The notes: a model not told the origin generated them from the letters alone. Positions 1 to 10,909 are shown, numbered from the stretch's first letter. The stretch is DNA of 64,000 nucleotides from Glandiceps talaboti (GCF_964340395.1 NC_135568.1:9840276-9904275); one strand, 5' to 3'. Translations and numbers: made by a program.

Positions 1-182
1 AGGAGCGGTCGTTTACCGAGTAAATTAAAAAAAATTCTCCCTTCACCGCAATAAATTCTGAAGTGACAGCCTTGCGAATGTACTTATGTATGTCTTCTCC
101 CCCCCCCCCCATCTCTCTCTCTCTGTATTTGTAAAGAAATCTCCCATTGCTATGTATGGACGTTGATTTCCACTGTTAGTTT

Positions 183-224
183 AACCATAGCCCCTCCACC
201 CAGGAGGGTGGAGGGTCTATGGTT
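183..224. repeat. Short hairpin repeat, copy 1
   Basis: Inverted repeat with 19-base arms (183-201 and 206-224, one mismatch) around a 4-base loop. The arm contains CCATAG(C/A)CCCTCCACC. The same arm sequence recurs at 315-332 and 467-503. Confidence 0.75.
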
Positions 225-314
225 TAATGTAGTGTACCATACTATACATCTCTGAAGTGAAGCGGGGGAGGGGTGTGGTGCTGTACAATTACAACATTAA
301 AATGTGTATGTGTA

Positions 315-332
315 GCCATAGACCCTCCACCC
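315..332. repeat. Hairpin-repeat arm, single copy
   Basis: An isolated arm (CCATAGACCCTCCACC) of the hairpin family seen at 183-224 and 467-503; no partner arm follows it directly. Confidence 0.6.
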
Positions 333-466
333 ATAGTGTAGCTGAGAGGGGGGGCACGGAAATTCGTGGGTTCATTTCGGGGGGGGGGTGACATTTTTGA
401 CAAAATAATTTCTCACCAGGCCATTCCCCACCCCATCCCCCGTAAATTTTGACCCCAGCACAAGAT

Positions 467-503
467 CCATAGACCCTCCACCAACCGTTGGTGGAGGGTC
501 AAT
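467..503. repeat. Short hairpin repeat, copy 2
   Basis: Perfect 13-base stem (472-484 with 488-500, GACCCTCCACCAA and its complement) around a 3-base loop, flanked by CCATA on the left and CAATG on the right. Same family as 183-224. Confidence 0.75.
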
Positions 504-3500
504 GCAAGATCCGACTAGGTTACGCTGTACTACACTGATGGGATGAGGATAGTCTTGTTATTGCTATTGTTTTGTGAAATCATTATCAAAAATTTGATAA
601 CAGTTTCGTAACCATGAAATTTGATAAATAAAAACCAAGACCGTTTTCTCTATGCGTTATATGCACACGTACCAGAGACATGTACATACATTCACAGAAT
701 AACTAAAAGCGAACATATGCAAGCGAATGAACTTGTAAACACTATGGTCACTAGGCAACAACAATTGAAGGAAATCCTGTGGTCATCGTACCAGTATTTT
801 TCACGATCACAGAGGAATCAAGTGTCTCCTCGATATGCTAAGAAAAGTACATTTTGACACTAAAAAAAACTGCTTACCCAGAAAATCTTAGGTGTAAAGG
901 TGTGTTGTTATTGCGGCTTTCAGATGGTATGACTTACGTAATGTTCACAACTGTTTGTTTGTTTTTTTTCAATTGTTTGGGGAGTTTTTCAATTGATAGA
1001 TTTGCATATGACCGATATAGAAGTCGACCCCCAGGATTCACGCGCACAGGCATGTGTGATGACACAACTTCGTTGTAGTTTCTGTCAGAGACAGTCTGTC
1101 GATGACTCGTATTTCACCGGGTCAGTCTATAATTTTAGCGGGTAATTAGTTTCCTTGGTTCCCATTCGTAGAAGAGGATGTGTGCGTTAAAAGGTACCAC
1201 ATACAACATTTTAGTCCTACCAGAGTAAAAAAAAAAGTTATTGCTAACATTAAACGCAATATTAGACATGCTAGCTGAGTCGAAAGAGCTAGACAACCCT
1301 AATAAAATAGCAAGTAACAGTACAGGAGAAGTGTGATAGAGGGACTGTGGTTTGACAGCCCGGGATTGATAGACCCGAAAACGAACCAAGAAAACCGCAC
1401 CAAATAACCAGTGCAGCATGTCTTTTATAATTGGGTATAAAAATATCCATTTTGCGCAGAATGCTTCGTTTTTGTGCTCACGTGTTAATGATAGCAAGGT
1501 AATAAATTATTATGTTGACGAGATATTAAAATCAGACCTTGCAGTCGAGCTTGCCTTCCCCTCACGTGTGTCAAAATGGTACAGTCCATTACACATGCCT
1601 CTGCACGTGAACTTAGCATAAATTAGTGTAAAGTGGTCTGCACTGCAAACGTGCCGACCCATTTTTGACATGTAGGGTCATATCACATTTAATTCACAAT
1701 TCCTTTATTTGGAGATTGTCGAGCGAGTCGTGTAGACGCGTCGGTCGCCTCTCTGAAAAAACGAAATTTCGGTGTGAAATCGGTAGGTCTTGTCTAAATT
1801 CTCTTACGATATATTTAGTTTAGTATGGATGTTATTAATATACTATTCAAGCGAGTGACACTAACAAACAGTATGCAGTACACTGTATTGTAACACGGCA
1901 TAGGTTACATGTATAAAAAATACATTAATTTATCATAATTGTTGTATTGGCCATTTGCTGTTATTATTCACGATACCATTTCAATGTCGAAAAAACTATG
2001 ATATATTCTTGTGTTGAAAATTCATCTTAAAATGTAACTTGTAGAGATGGGGAGGGGAAGAGATACACGTGTACGTATGTGTGTGTGTACAATATAAGTT
2101 ACTGTTTCGGGGGACATGACAGTACAGCTTCGTTTTCCCACTTTAAAACGCTAGCTATCTGTGATAATTGGTTAAACACTTATTTTTTGTTACTTCTAAA
2201 TTCCGTGATTGCGATCCCATATCTTCTGTAAATGAGAGTAAAAGTGTAGTATGTGGATAACAAAACCTGCTGTGATATCCACTTGTAAGCTTACTCTGTA
2301 CACAATATCGCTGGCATATCACGTTATCATCAGACTCACTTGTGACTTGAAAGCAAAATGTTAGAAATTGATTATTTAATGTGTACAAATATTGCACAGA
2401 GGCAGATTAAGTTTGGATTTTGATCATACGATAAATTTTCTTCTTCAGGTTGAAACGCATAGGTAGTGTACATACATTGACAGTGCACTTGAAATGTTTA
2501 CGAGTAGAAAGGGCATTAGGCTAGGGGGTTCTACGCTATATTTATATTGTTGCATGGTCTTCCGCGGGGTTCACGTGTCTCAGACGCGTGAATGTGTTTC
2601 AGTAGTCTAGTTCCTATACAGTATCGTTACCATTTACATTTCCACTCACACGGTATAGTCAAAGTCGTTACTCTAGAAGTCGAACAACTGTTTGTGTTGA
2701 TGAAGGGACTTTGACCAGACGCAGTTTAGTTAGAAACCATGTTAGCATCCAGACTAGTATTTCAGTGGTCGGTTAACAAGAAATTGAACAGAGGACTTCG
2801 TAAAATTCACTACATCTGAAGAAATATTACCATAAGCCTTATATCACCAGCTAGTGAGACTTACAAGCACTTACTTACTTGAATGCAGGGATACACTGAA
2901 AATTCAACACAATATATTTCATAATGATTTTTTTTGGCCAAATATCTTTGCCAACTAAAAGTTAAGGGGGATTTTTACGCCTATATAGAATTTTAAGTGC
3001 AAGTATGTAAAATAATTATAAGGATTTTAAGACAAAGATTGAAAGAACAATTATATATAAAAAAAAAACGAAATTGTGTGAGAATTTGCAAATTTGATAA
3101 TTGGACTCCATTGATTTACATATGATTAAACTTGCATGTTAATGAGTTATTTGCGTAATTTATGAAATTTTGCTGTCCATCTGTTAGCTTACTCTGCAAA
3201 GACCGTTTTCATCCAGTCAATGTTGAGTTGAATTCTAGTTGTCATATTTTCAAAGTGGAAACCAAGAAAACACTAAGATATTTTTTTGTGTGGGCATTAG
3301 TTGAAGGTGATGGTAAAACCTTGGGTCAGACTAATTGGTAGCAGAAAGATATATTAAAGAAACGATTAGGTTTTCTCTCCATACTCAAATTAATAAACTG
3401 TACACGACGATAATGATTATTAGTCATCCGTAATAGACTTGATTGCAGCATCTCCTTCAATAATTGTATAAGCTATATAAACTGAAAATTTTTTTTTTCT

Positions 3501-3524
3501 TTCTTAAAGGACATTTCTTACATC

Positions 3525-3626
3525 ATGAGCGCAATTACCAATGAAGGGTATCCGGTGATGTGCCGAGTTTGTGGGGATAAAGCTTCAGGCTTTCATTATG
3601 GTGTGCATGCGTGTGAGGGATGCAAG
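3525..3626 (+). CDS. Nuclear receptor coding exon 1 (first zinc finger)
   Basis: The acceptor AAAG ends at 3509 and the first ATG is at 3525. It encodes residues 1-34, ending in ACEGCK. Donor GTAAGG begins at 3627, phase 0. The intron falls between EGCK and GFFRR, a position widely conserved between the two zinc fingers of NR1 receptors. The exact protein start is less certain than the exon itself. Confidence 0.9.
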
Positions 3627-6465
3627 GTAAGGTTTCAAACCATATAAGGAGAGGGGGAAGAATCCTGTGACTTACTTGAAAATAAAATCTACAGTCATAA
3701 TATTTGTACATTTTTCCTTATTGTATACTGTAAACTTGGGAAATTTTTGCTTATGACTTTTTGTTGCCTATTTAACTGGACAACGAAAAGAGAAAAATAA
3801 ATAGTGACTTCAATAACTTCTTTGACATGAACACAATGTACCTGTCTGTTAATTAATGAAAATTAGTCTTTGAGAACTAGCTGAAGAGTACAAATGGAAA
3901 ATTTTCAAGTGTAGATAATATTTAGATTTACAGTATGTGCACTCACCCACGTATAGTAAAGCACTAAATCCAGATGCCCAATTAGAGCAATTTGAGGATA
4001 TATAATATACATTTCAGCCCAAGTTGTAATTTTATAAGCCCACGTTGCATCATCAGATTTATTTAGACCTAGGCTAGTAACCAATTTACGACTAATCCAT
4101 ATCCCCATTAACTTTAAGGCATTTTAGGCAAACACCCAAAAATAATGTCCCAAGGGGGTGGGGGGGGGCACATCCATATATCTTCATTTATATTTGGTAC
4201 ATCTATCCCCCCACAAATGTCCTTAAATCATATAATATATTAATTGATTTCTTTTGATTAATTTCATTTTAGGGATTTTTTCGCCGAAGTATTCAACAAA
4301 ATCTGAAATATTCTCTGTGCAATAAAGGAGACAATTGCTTAATTATGCGAATTAACCGCAATCGATGCCAGGATTGCCGATTCCGAAAGTGCCTATCAGT
4401 TGGAATGTCCAAAGATGGTAAGTTGTCTATGCATACCTAAAGTTTCCTTACATATATGGAATATTATCACCCAAAATAACATGTAAGTTGATAACAGTAA
4501 TCAATACAAGGGTAGTAAAGGCAGAAATAGTCTGATTGGACTTTTGCTGTAAGTTGATAGCAGTAATCGATACAAGTGTTCTTAAGGCAGAAATAAGTCT
4601 GACTAAGTTTTCATTTAATTATAAAACATATTTTGTCATTGCTGAAATATGTTCATGAACATTTGCCTAAAACTTAAAATTTACTTATTTTTTTGTGATT
4701 CATTCAAAGTTTTGTATGAAAATTACCATTTGGTTGATTATATGCTAATTGCTGACTTGATTTGCATATTCTAAAGTCTAATAAGAATATTAGTGTACTT
4801 AGAAATGTTCTGTGACAGATGGAGTTGGTTTAAATTTTACTGTAAGGTTCAGTCCATGATCTTTTGCATAAAACTTTACTAATCTGAGTGTGATTCATTC
4901 AAAATTCAAATACAACTTATCAGATTTTATGCAAATGGTGGTGTGTTATTTGCATCTTAAGGCTTCTTATTAGAATTCTAGTGTAAGTAGTTCAATGACC
5001 AAGTGTATTTTGTCCATTTTCAGCTGTAAGGTTAGGCCGCTGTCCTAAGAAATGCAAACCTAAAGGAGCACCACTTCTTCATCAGGTGAACACCTCCCGT
5101 AGCACTAACTTCACCAGCTCTGAAGATAAGCAATTGCAGATGGAACAGATGACACTAGGAATTCATGATGCTTACTTAAAAACTGCATGGAGTCCAAAAC
5201 TCTACCCTAATAACAGTGACAGCAATGGTTACAAAAATAACGGGGGAAATCTTATCAACAGCCAGAGTACAGGAAATGGTGTGAGTCACAATACCTTCAA
5301 TGGTCACTCTAACCACCATGCACTGGATGACCTGAATGGCCGTAATGGCATCAACAATGTGGTCGGTGGTCAGAATGGCCATGGAATGAACGGATATCAT
5401 GTCAACATGGCAGAGAATGGTGAAAACTGGAGTAGCGGTTTCAGTCAATCTATTCTGAACGAGTTCAGTGAACTGAAAGGATCTCGGAAACCCAACAGTC
5501 GTAGAAATTTACTGGAGGTTATATCTGGTAATTTTACTACCGCTATCACCAAGATTATTGCCTTTGCCAAGATGGTACCAGGGTTTGTCCAGTTAGATAA
5601 AGATGACCAGGTTATTCTTCTGAAAGCTGGCTCCTTGGAGGTTCTACTTGTACGCATGGTCAAGCTTCTGAATGTAAAAGACAAAACAATTACCGTACAG
5701 AATGGCTGTAAACATATCTTTTTTATGGAAGATCTCCAAGCAGGCACTTTACAAGAGTTAGCAGCTGATGTGATTGATTTTGCATGCAAGCTGCTTCCAT
5801 TGAAGTTGACAACATGCGAGATGGCATTATTCAGTGCATTGGTCCTTGTCTCACCAGGTAAGCATATCACAGCAGATATTTAAGAATGTATTATACAGGG
5901 TTAATTGTGTGTTTCCCAACTTGTTTTTTGTCTACAAACAAAGATCCCCTAGTAGAGAGAAGATTAAACCACTGAAGTAAGCATATTGTAAAACCTCTGT
6001 TAGTTCTGGAGCATTGCTACCATTGCAGTATTTCTATGCTTTGGGGATTCCTAATTGAAACTGGCAGTGTTTCAGATACATACACCCTGAACTAAAATAC
6101 TGTTAACTATACGTTATACAATGTTTAGTTACTAGCACTGCATGTTAGAATTGACACATTGTAATGTCGTCATTGCTTATGCAGTCCAAACATCTGATGA
6201 TGTTCTCTGTCTTTTCATTAATTTAGATCGTCCAGGTCTGCGAGAACGTGAAAGAGTGGAGGAATTACAAATGCAGATCATCCAGGCACTGCAAGCCCAG
6301 ATTGTTCTCAACCACAGTGATAATAGATTTTTGTTTCCAACATTATTAATACGAGTGTCTGATGCTCGACAATTCAGTACAATAAACTCGGATAGAATGC
6401 TTGATATCCTAGATGAGAATTCTACCTCCATTGGCAAAATGGATGAAGAAATGGACGTAAGTTAA
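3525..6465 (+). CDS. NR1-subfamily nuclear receptor, Rev-erb/E75-like (four coding exons)
   Basis: Ligand-regulated or constitutive transcription factor of the nuclear receptor superfamily. Coding exons 3525-3626, 4273-4417, 5024-5857 and 6227-6465 join in phase (0, 1, 1) to 439 residues. A C4 zinc-finger DNA-binding domain spans about residues 13-78 (P-box CEGCKG, five-residue D-box NKGDN), followed by the extension [16 protein letters not shown] long Asn/Gly/His-rich hinge (about 100-220) leads to a ligand-binding domain (about 225-420) with the family signature FAKMVPGF...[13 protein letters not shown] near 263-283. The domain resembles Rev-erb/E75 along its length (VLVSPDRPG against VLVSADRSG). 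As in Rev-erb, no canonical AF-2 helix 12 is seen. The His that ligates heme in Rev-erb/E75 aligns with Asn414, and the hinge has no Cys. The ATG at 3525 is the first in the exon, but the frame is open upstream to the acceptor, so more N-terminal sequence is possible. Orthology within NR1 (NR1D, NR1E or another NR1 group) is uncertain. Confidence 0.9.
3627..4272 (+). other. Nuclear receptor intron 1
   Basis: 646-base intron, GTAAGG to TTTTAG. It holds a copy of an interspersed repeat at about 3715-3925 (listed) and a G-rich run near 4157-4168. No gene inside. Confidence 0.85.
3715..3925. repeat. Interspersed repeat shared with the Sp-gene intron
   Basis: Clear similarity by eye to 25640-25760: ACATGAACACAATGTAC, then CTGTCTG, AACTAGCTGAAGA and AAAATTTTCAAGT occur in the same order. 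The left part resembles, in reverse complement, the stretch near 24978-25015. The copies are diverged, so the family is probably old. Confidence 0.6.
4273..4417 (+). CDS. Nuclear receptor coding exon 2 (second zinc finger)
   Basis: Starts with GGATTTTTTCGC (GFFRRS) after TTTTAG and ends AAAGATG before GTAAGT. 145 nt, leaving phase 1. It encodes residues 35-82 plus the first base of codon 83, covering the second zinc finger with cysteines 50, 56, 66 and 69, and the [13 protein letters not shown] stretch. The exon boundary inside MSKD/AV matches a known NR1 intron position. Confidence 0.95.
4418..5023 (+). other. Nuclear receptor intron 2, with two internal duplications
   Basis: 606-base intron. 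It contains a tandem duplication of about 70 bases (4481-4548 and 4551-4615, sharing GTAAGTTGATA.CAGTAATC) and a second, more diverged repeat of about 100 bases (4697-4801 and 4889-4988, sharing GTGATTCATTCAAA and TTAG.ATTCTAGTGTA-type ends). Nothing coding. Confidence 0.7.
5024..5857 (+). CDS. Nuclear receptor coding exon 3 (hinge and most of the ligand-binding domain)
   Basis: Acceptor TTTTCAG ends at 5023; donor GTAAGC begins at 5858. 834 nt, entry and exit phase 1. The first part encodes the DNA-binding-domain extension and a low-complexity hinge rich in Asn, Gly and His. From about 5450 it encodes ligand-binding-domain helices 1 to about 8, including the helix 3-5 signature. It is an unusually long single exon joining hinge and ligand-binding domain. 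Confidence 0.95.
5858..6226 (+). other. Nuclear receptor intron 3
   Basis: 369-base intron from GTAAGC to TTTAG. Nothing else recognised in it. Confidence 0.85.
6227..6465 (+). CDS. Nuclear receptor coding exon 4 (end of ligand-binding domain, stop)
   Basis: Starts ATCGTCCAGGT, completing Asp361 (G+AT) in SPDRPG. It encodes the last helices and ends GAC GTA AGT TAA, stop at 6463-6465. The stop lies just inside a perfect splice-donor consensus (GTAAGT, 6457-6462), so an isoform that splices out before the stop is possible (see findings). N414 stands where Rev-erb/E75 have the heme-ligating His. Confidence 0.9.
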
Positions 6466-6884
6466 TGCTCACATAGCGGAAGATTTGCCGCCATGAAAGA
6501 CAAAAAGTATTTTCCCAGTAATGCCGAGGCTGTGCTTTTCGCGAGGAGACTTTCACATTTTCCATAGCTCAATGGATGCAATTGGAAGGACGTTGTTTAA
6601 CACAGCACTGCCATGTTATCTGAGTCTACTGTTCTACAAGTATAGTGTCCATGTTATTTGTGTAACAATAGTAACTTTGTTAACCTCTCTGAAATAATAA
6701 TTCCATTGTCAGGTGCCACAGACCTTGCATTAGCTCTTCATGTAAGATTTGTAAAAATTGATGAAAGTTTTAGGATGATTATTGAGTTTTTCCAGATGAG
6801 AAAATGTTTCAGATAAATGAATTCAAAAAGAATTTTTGTAAGATTTGTAATGATTGATCCATGATGACTGAAGAAAGTGATATA

Positions 6885-6898
6885 CTGCCATCTAGTGG
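6885..6898 (-). promoter_or_regulatory. CTCF-consensus site (14/14), minus orientation
   Basis: The reverse complement CCACTAGATGGCAG fits the vertebrate CTCF core CCASYAGRKGGCRS at every position. It is one of three perfect matches in the window, all between 6.8 and 14.3 kb. Binding is inferred. Confidence 0.55.
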
Positions 6899-7515
6899 TA
6901 GGTTTTGTACGTTGGTAAACGTTATCCATCACTTTTTGAACTGTGTGTACAGCCAAGACACAGCATTCTTAAGTGATATTGTACCAAGAATCGTAGTCTG
7001 CGAGATGGCTGGCAAGGATGAAAGGCATGACACATCTTGCAGTGTAGGAGATGGCCATGAAGGAAGTTGCAAACGGCTATGAAGGAAGTGTATGGACTAT
7101 TTAGAATAGGATATGAGAACAGTGTAGCATTCAAAATTTATGTACAGTATATACTGTGAGGCAGCTTCTATTTTCTGCACTCTTGAATTTGGGGCAGAAT
7201 AACTGGCTGGAATTGTTTTCAGTATAAACTGTACATCATTGCTGAAAACAAGGATATGAGGACTTCAGATTTAGAATAGATGGACATGACCTGACTAGGT
7301 CCACCTCAGGTGTTTATTTATGTGTTTGTCTTTGTTACTTTCTCAGGGTTAAGAAACCCTCAGTAATTGATGGTCGAAGGTTAAACTATGGATCTTACTT
7401 GTACACTCTGTTTGTATTGATGTAGTTATGCTTTAGAAATACCCTAGATCCACCTGTTATGAATCACCCTTTTGAAATTTTTTAAATGCCTATGAGGTTT
7501 GTCTCTTCCTAGAAA

Positions 7516-7805
7516 GGGTCAACCTACTTTGGCCACATAAGGTCATTGTCAATCCACTTTAGCCAAATAAGGTCATCGTCAATCCACTTTAGCCAAATAT
7601 GGTCATTGTCAACCCACTTAAGCCAAATATGGTCATTGTCAACCCACTTTAGCCAAATATGGTCAGTGTCAATCAACTTTAGCCAAATATGGTCATTGTC
7701 AACCCACTTTAGCCAAATAAGGTCATTGTCAACTCACTTTAGCCAAATATGGTCATTGTCAACCCATTTTTGCCAAATACAAGGTCACTGTCAACTCACT
7801 TGTGC
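7516..7805. repeat. 30-bp minisatellite, about 9.5 copies
   Basis: Unit GGTCATTGTCAACCCACTTT plus AGCCAAATAT, in an exact 30-base register over most of the array. Point changes vary between units; the last unit carries a small insertion. The unit length is a multiple of three and one + frame is open across the array to 7890, beginning right after a splice-acceptor-like CTCTTCCTAG at 7503-7512. Confidence 0.9.
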
Positions 7806-8526
7806 CTTGAGAGATTGTCAACGTATTTCCCATCATTTATGTTCTTACATTTTAAAGTTATTTCCTATTATTTATGCTCTTACATTTTAAATCTCAAATG
7901 AATTGTGTTTGTCTGTCTCTATGTGTCACACAGCTATTTTTATCACACTCCCCTATACATATGGCTTGTGTTTTGTCAGTCTATTGTGATGTGTCCATTC
8001 AGACTTACCATATTCATTGATTTAAAAAAAAATATGTTATCTTGAAAAAATAGACACAAACTTCTAAAAAAAAAGTTATCAAATTTGGAAATAGTGGTGA
8101 TGACAGGAATGTGTAGCGCACATTGTTCAAATTTGAAAACTTCCCTCCAAACAAAAAAGAGAAATTAAAAAAAAAATGCTCCCCATCTTCATGTGTCATA
8201 TTTAGCATAATAATACCTTTTAGCACAGTTCTACTTACTCTTCTTTGCACCACAAATAGTTTTAGTAACTATCACAAATTATACAATTTAGGCAGACAAG
8301 TTCTCGATAAAACTTCATGTCCTGTTCAAGAGGTTGTGTAACAACCACAGATTTAAAATTGTCATGACGATGAAAGGGTTAAAGGTCATATTGAAAAGTC
8401 AAAGATTACACCATTCTATATTTACCAGATTTTTAGACAAACACTTTTATTCCAACTGCACAGAGTATATTTGTGATCCATAGTGTTACTTTACTGAGTA
8501 CAAATGTATATTTATGTCAAAACTGA

Positions 8527-8532
8527 AATAAA
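8527..8532 (+). terminator. Candidate poly(A) signal of the nuclear receptor gene
   Basis: Canonical AATAAA about 2.1 kb after the stop codon, followed within 60 bases by GTGATGTCGTG and GTTGTGGTTGG (GU-rich). Other AATAAA-like motifs exist, so the choice is tentative. Confidence 0.35.
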
Positions 8533-8665
8533 TATGTATCATTGAATGTGAATTAGTAAGTGATGTCGTGATTTTAGTGACAGTTGTGGTTGGACTAGGT
8601 GAGTGATGTAGTTTTGGTGAGAGTTATGGTTTGGCCATTGGAATTGGCCATATTGTACAATTTTT

Positions 8666-8702
8666 TTTTCTTTTTTTCTTTTTACAATATCTTTTCTTTT
8701 TT

Positions 8703-8734
<32 letters not shown>

Positions 8735-8745
8735 TCTTTTTCAAA
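8666..8745. repeat. T-rich (TTTTCTTT)n simple repeat
   Basis: About 80 bases almost wholly T with periodic C on the + strand. Confidence 0.85.
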
Positions 8746-8935
8746 ATATCCTTTCCCTGTAAGGTGCCAAGGACTAAAGTAAAAGCTGGTGTTTAATGTT
8801 TTCTAAATCAATATAACCTCTGCTTTTGCTGGTTATGATAGTCCAGCTTGACATGACTACCTTGTTATTAATTATGAGTTAGTTCTACTGAGCGCCCTCA
8901 ACCAGTGACTTTTCCAAACTGTGACCCTTCCTTGT

Positions 8936-8952
8936 CCCCCCCCCCCCCCCCC
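8936..8952. repeat. Poly(C) run of 17
   Basis: Uninterrupted C17. A similar C15 run lies at 52947-52961 and shorter ones near 35508 and 37398 (G). Confidence 0.9.
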
Positions 8953-9365
8953 ACCGAGAAGAGACAGGGGAGGAAGTATACTCAGTCACCCATAGTCTTG
9001 TCGCTGGGGCTCTACGAGACCTCCCCAAATGTTTGGGGGTGCCCTCACACATCCGACACTCTAATTGTGACAAGTTAAAAAATTTTATTTTTCATTTCAC
9101 TTGGGAAGTCTAAGACAAAACAGGAAGGCTATCGGAAACCATATGTCATCTACCACTGCTGTTGCTAGGAATGGTTCCCTTGTAGCAATATTTATTCATA
9201 TTCCAGTTGTCAGAAAAACAAAAGATTATACAGGTTGGCCACTTGGAGCGCTGTGCAATAGCAGCTTATGGATTAGCCCTGATAGTTGAAAACTAAAGCT
9301 TCCCTTGAATGAAATTGTAATTTCCCATATGAATATGTTGCTAGCTTCACACTCGTAATTTCCCA

Positions 9366-9640
9366 GGTCCACTCACAAGGGATCCAGGAACCGTGTGACA
9401 AACAAAACAAAACAAACAAATAAATAAATAAACTACCAAATGAATGACAAATGAACAAGCAAACAAACGACAAGTATAGGGACAAATAAAATAATTAAAT
9501 AAACCAGCAAATAAACAGTTTGGGGTATACTAGATATGGTGTGTTTTTTTCTATACCCATCATGATGGGTATTTGATAGTTTATTTATTTATTTGTTTGT
9601 ATGTTTTGTTTGTCACACGGTCCCCTGTGGTCCACTGTCA
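9366..9640. repeat. Foldback inverted repeat with central palindrome
   Basis: Arms of about 70 bases (9366-9437 and 9574-9640) share, in inverted orientation, GTCCACT, ACCGTGTGACAAACAAAAC and AAATAAATAAATAAACTA. The spacer of about 135 bases ends in a perfect 20-base palindrome at 9553-9572 (ATACCCATCATGATGGGTAT). No transposase and no clear target duplication. Probably a foldback or MITE-like element. Confidence 0.7.
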
Positions 9641-9887
9641 ATGTCTCATGACAAAAGCTGGTTGTATTCTTCTGCAGTATAAACATTTTTACTACCTTTC
9701 TTTCAGATCACCCACTTTTTAGGAACTCCCTGAGTTCTTTATATTTAGCCACATTTTTGTTGACTGTTTCATGTATCACCAAATTCACCACGACATTTCA
9801 AAGTCCTATGCATGTCCCTTGTGACACTTCTTCCGTAAATGATAGCAAGATGTGATAGAGATACAGACTGATGTACACACCAACATG

Positions 9888-10230
9888 TATACACACACAC
9901 ACACACACACACATACATACATACATACATACATACATGCATACACACACACACATACATACATACATACACACACATACACACATACATACATACATAC
10001 ATACATACATACACACACACATGTACATACATACATACATACATGCATACATACATACATACATACACACACACATGTACATACATACATACATACATAC
10101 ACACACATACACACATACATACATACATACATACATACATACACACACACATGTACATACATACATACATACATACGTACGTACGTACGTACGTACGTAC
10201 GTACATACATACATACATACATACATACAT

Positions 10231-10267
<37 letters not shown>

Positions 10268-10324
10268 TACATACATACATACACATACATACATACATAC
10301 ATACATACATACACACACACACAC
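9888..10324. repeat. Compound (ACAT)n/(AC)n/(ACGT)n microsatellite
   Basis: About 437 bases of ACAT and AC repeats with an embedded (GTAC)n block at about 10176-10204. Long open frames on both strands here (Thr-Tyr-Ile-His and Cys-Met-Tyr-Val repeats) are artefacts of the repeat. Confidence 0.97.
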
Positions 10325-10895
10325 GAGTGAATGGAAGAAAGGAAGAAAAAGAACAATTGAGATGAAAACAAAATACATTGACACAAAATCTACAGGCATC
10401 CCATTTATTCAAATGCTTGATTCATAAATCAATGAAACCTATCATTTCTACAGATCTGATAAAATAGAGGACTAATAAATATACCCAAAAAACATTAAAT
10501 ATGCGTGTAAGAAATTCAACTTTCATTTCTTAAAAATTACACTCAAATAAATCGCAACATAAATATATGACAATTCACGGGGAAAGAAAGAGTGAAAATC
10601 TTCAGTAAGCATCCTCCGAAAGAGCTTTTACTACAATAAAAAAAAGCTATATTGTTTCTATGGCAACTATTTGTTGTCAATCTATAAGATATGCAAATTC
10701 TATCCTAGACTAAATACGAGGTAGCAGTTTTAAATTCTTTTTTTTTTCTCAAGAAAACTTGTAGGTGGGATCATTTCTTTTGACAGTTTAAACATTTATA
10801 ATCAAACAAACATATCTATATAATTTAGAACTATCAGTAGCGTCCCAGTGGGACAAACACAAGATAAACTAGACATACAAGCTACTCTCGTTAGT

Positions 10896-10909
10896 GCGCC
10901 CTCTAGTGG
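10896..10909 (-). promoter_or_regulatory. CTCF-consensus site (14/14), minus orientation
   Basis: The reverse complement CCACTAGAGGGCGC matches CCASYAGRKGGCRS fully. It lies in the spacer between the two convergent genes. Confidence 0.6.

Larger units (their letters stand above)
1..3509. other. 5' flank or 5' intron of the nuclear receptor gene
   Basis: No coding exon is recognisable here. The stretch ends at a good splice acceptor (pyrimidine-rich tract then AAAG at 3506-3509), so at least one upstream exon of the receptor gene, probably 5' UTR, lies in or before it; I could not place it. Contents seen: a poly(C) and (CT)n tract at about 101-124, three copies of a short hairpin motif between 183 and 503 (listed separately), and a more CpG-rich patch at about 1710-1770. 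Short open frames at 621-1078 have no family resemblance and are not called. Confidence 0.5.
6466..8550 (+). other. Probable 3' UTR and downstream region of the nuclear receptor gene
   Basis: No coding sequence with family resemblance. It holds a CTCF-like site at 6885-6898, a 30-bp minisatellite at 7516-7805 and an AATAAA at 8527-8532. The last is the first convincing poly(A) signal followed by GT/T-rich sequence. The UTR extent is inference. Confidence 0.5.

Noticed and set aside
621-1078. Two overlapping small open frames upstream of the receptor
   Set aside because: No homology recognised; an overlap of this kind has no meaning for a eukaryotic gene.
5086-5883. A separate gene starting at 5086 and ending at 5883
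   Set aside because: It is the receptor's third exon read through its donor site; the 5024 acceptor and 5858 donor restore family sequence on both sides.
8367-8381. GATGAAAGGGTTAA, resembling a right end of a piggyBac-like element
   Set aside because: No matching inverted TTAACCCTTTC end was found within several kb upstream; a lone terminus is too weak to call.
9769-10427. Several open frames of about 160-205 residues on both strands
   Set aside because: They are translations of a tetranucleotide/dinucleotide repeat, open in many frames at once.
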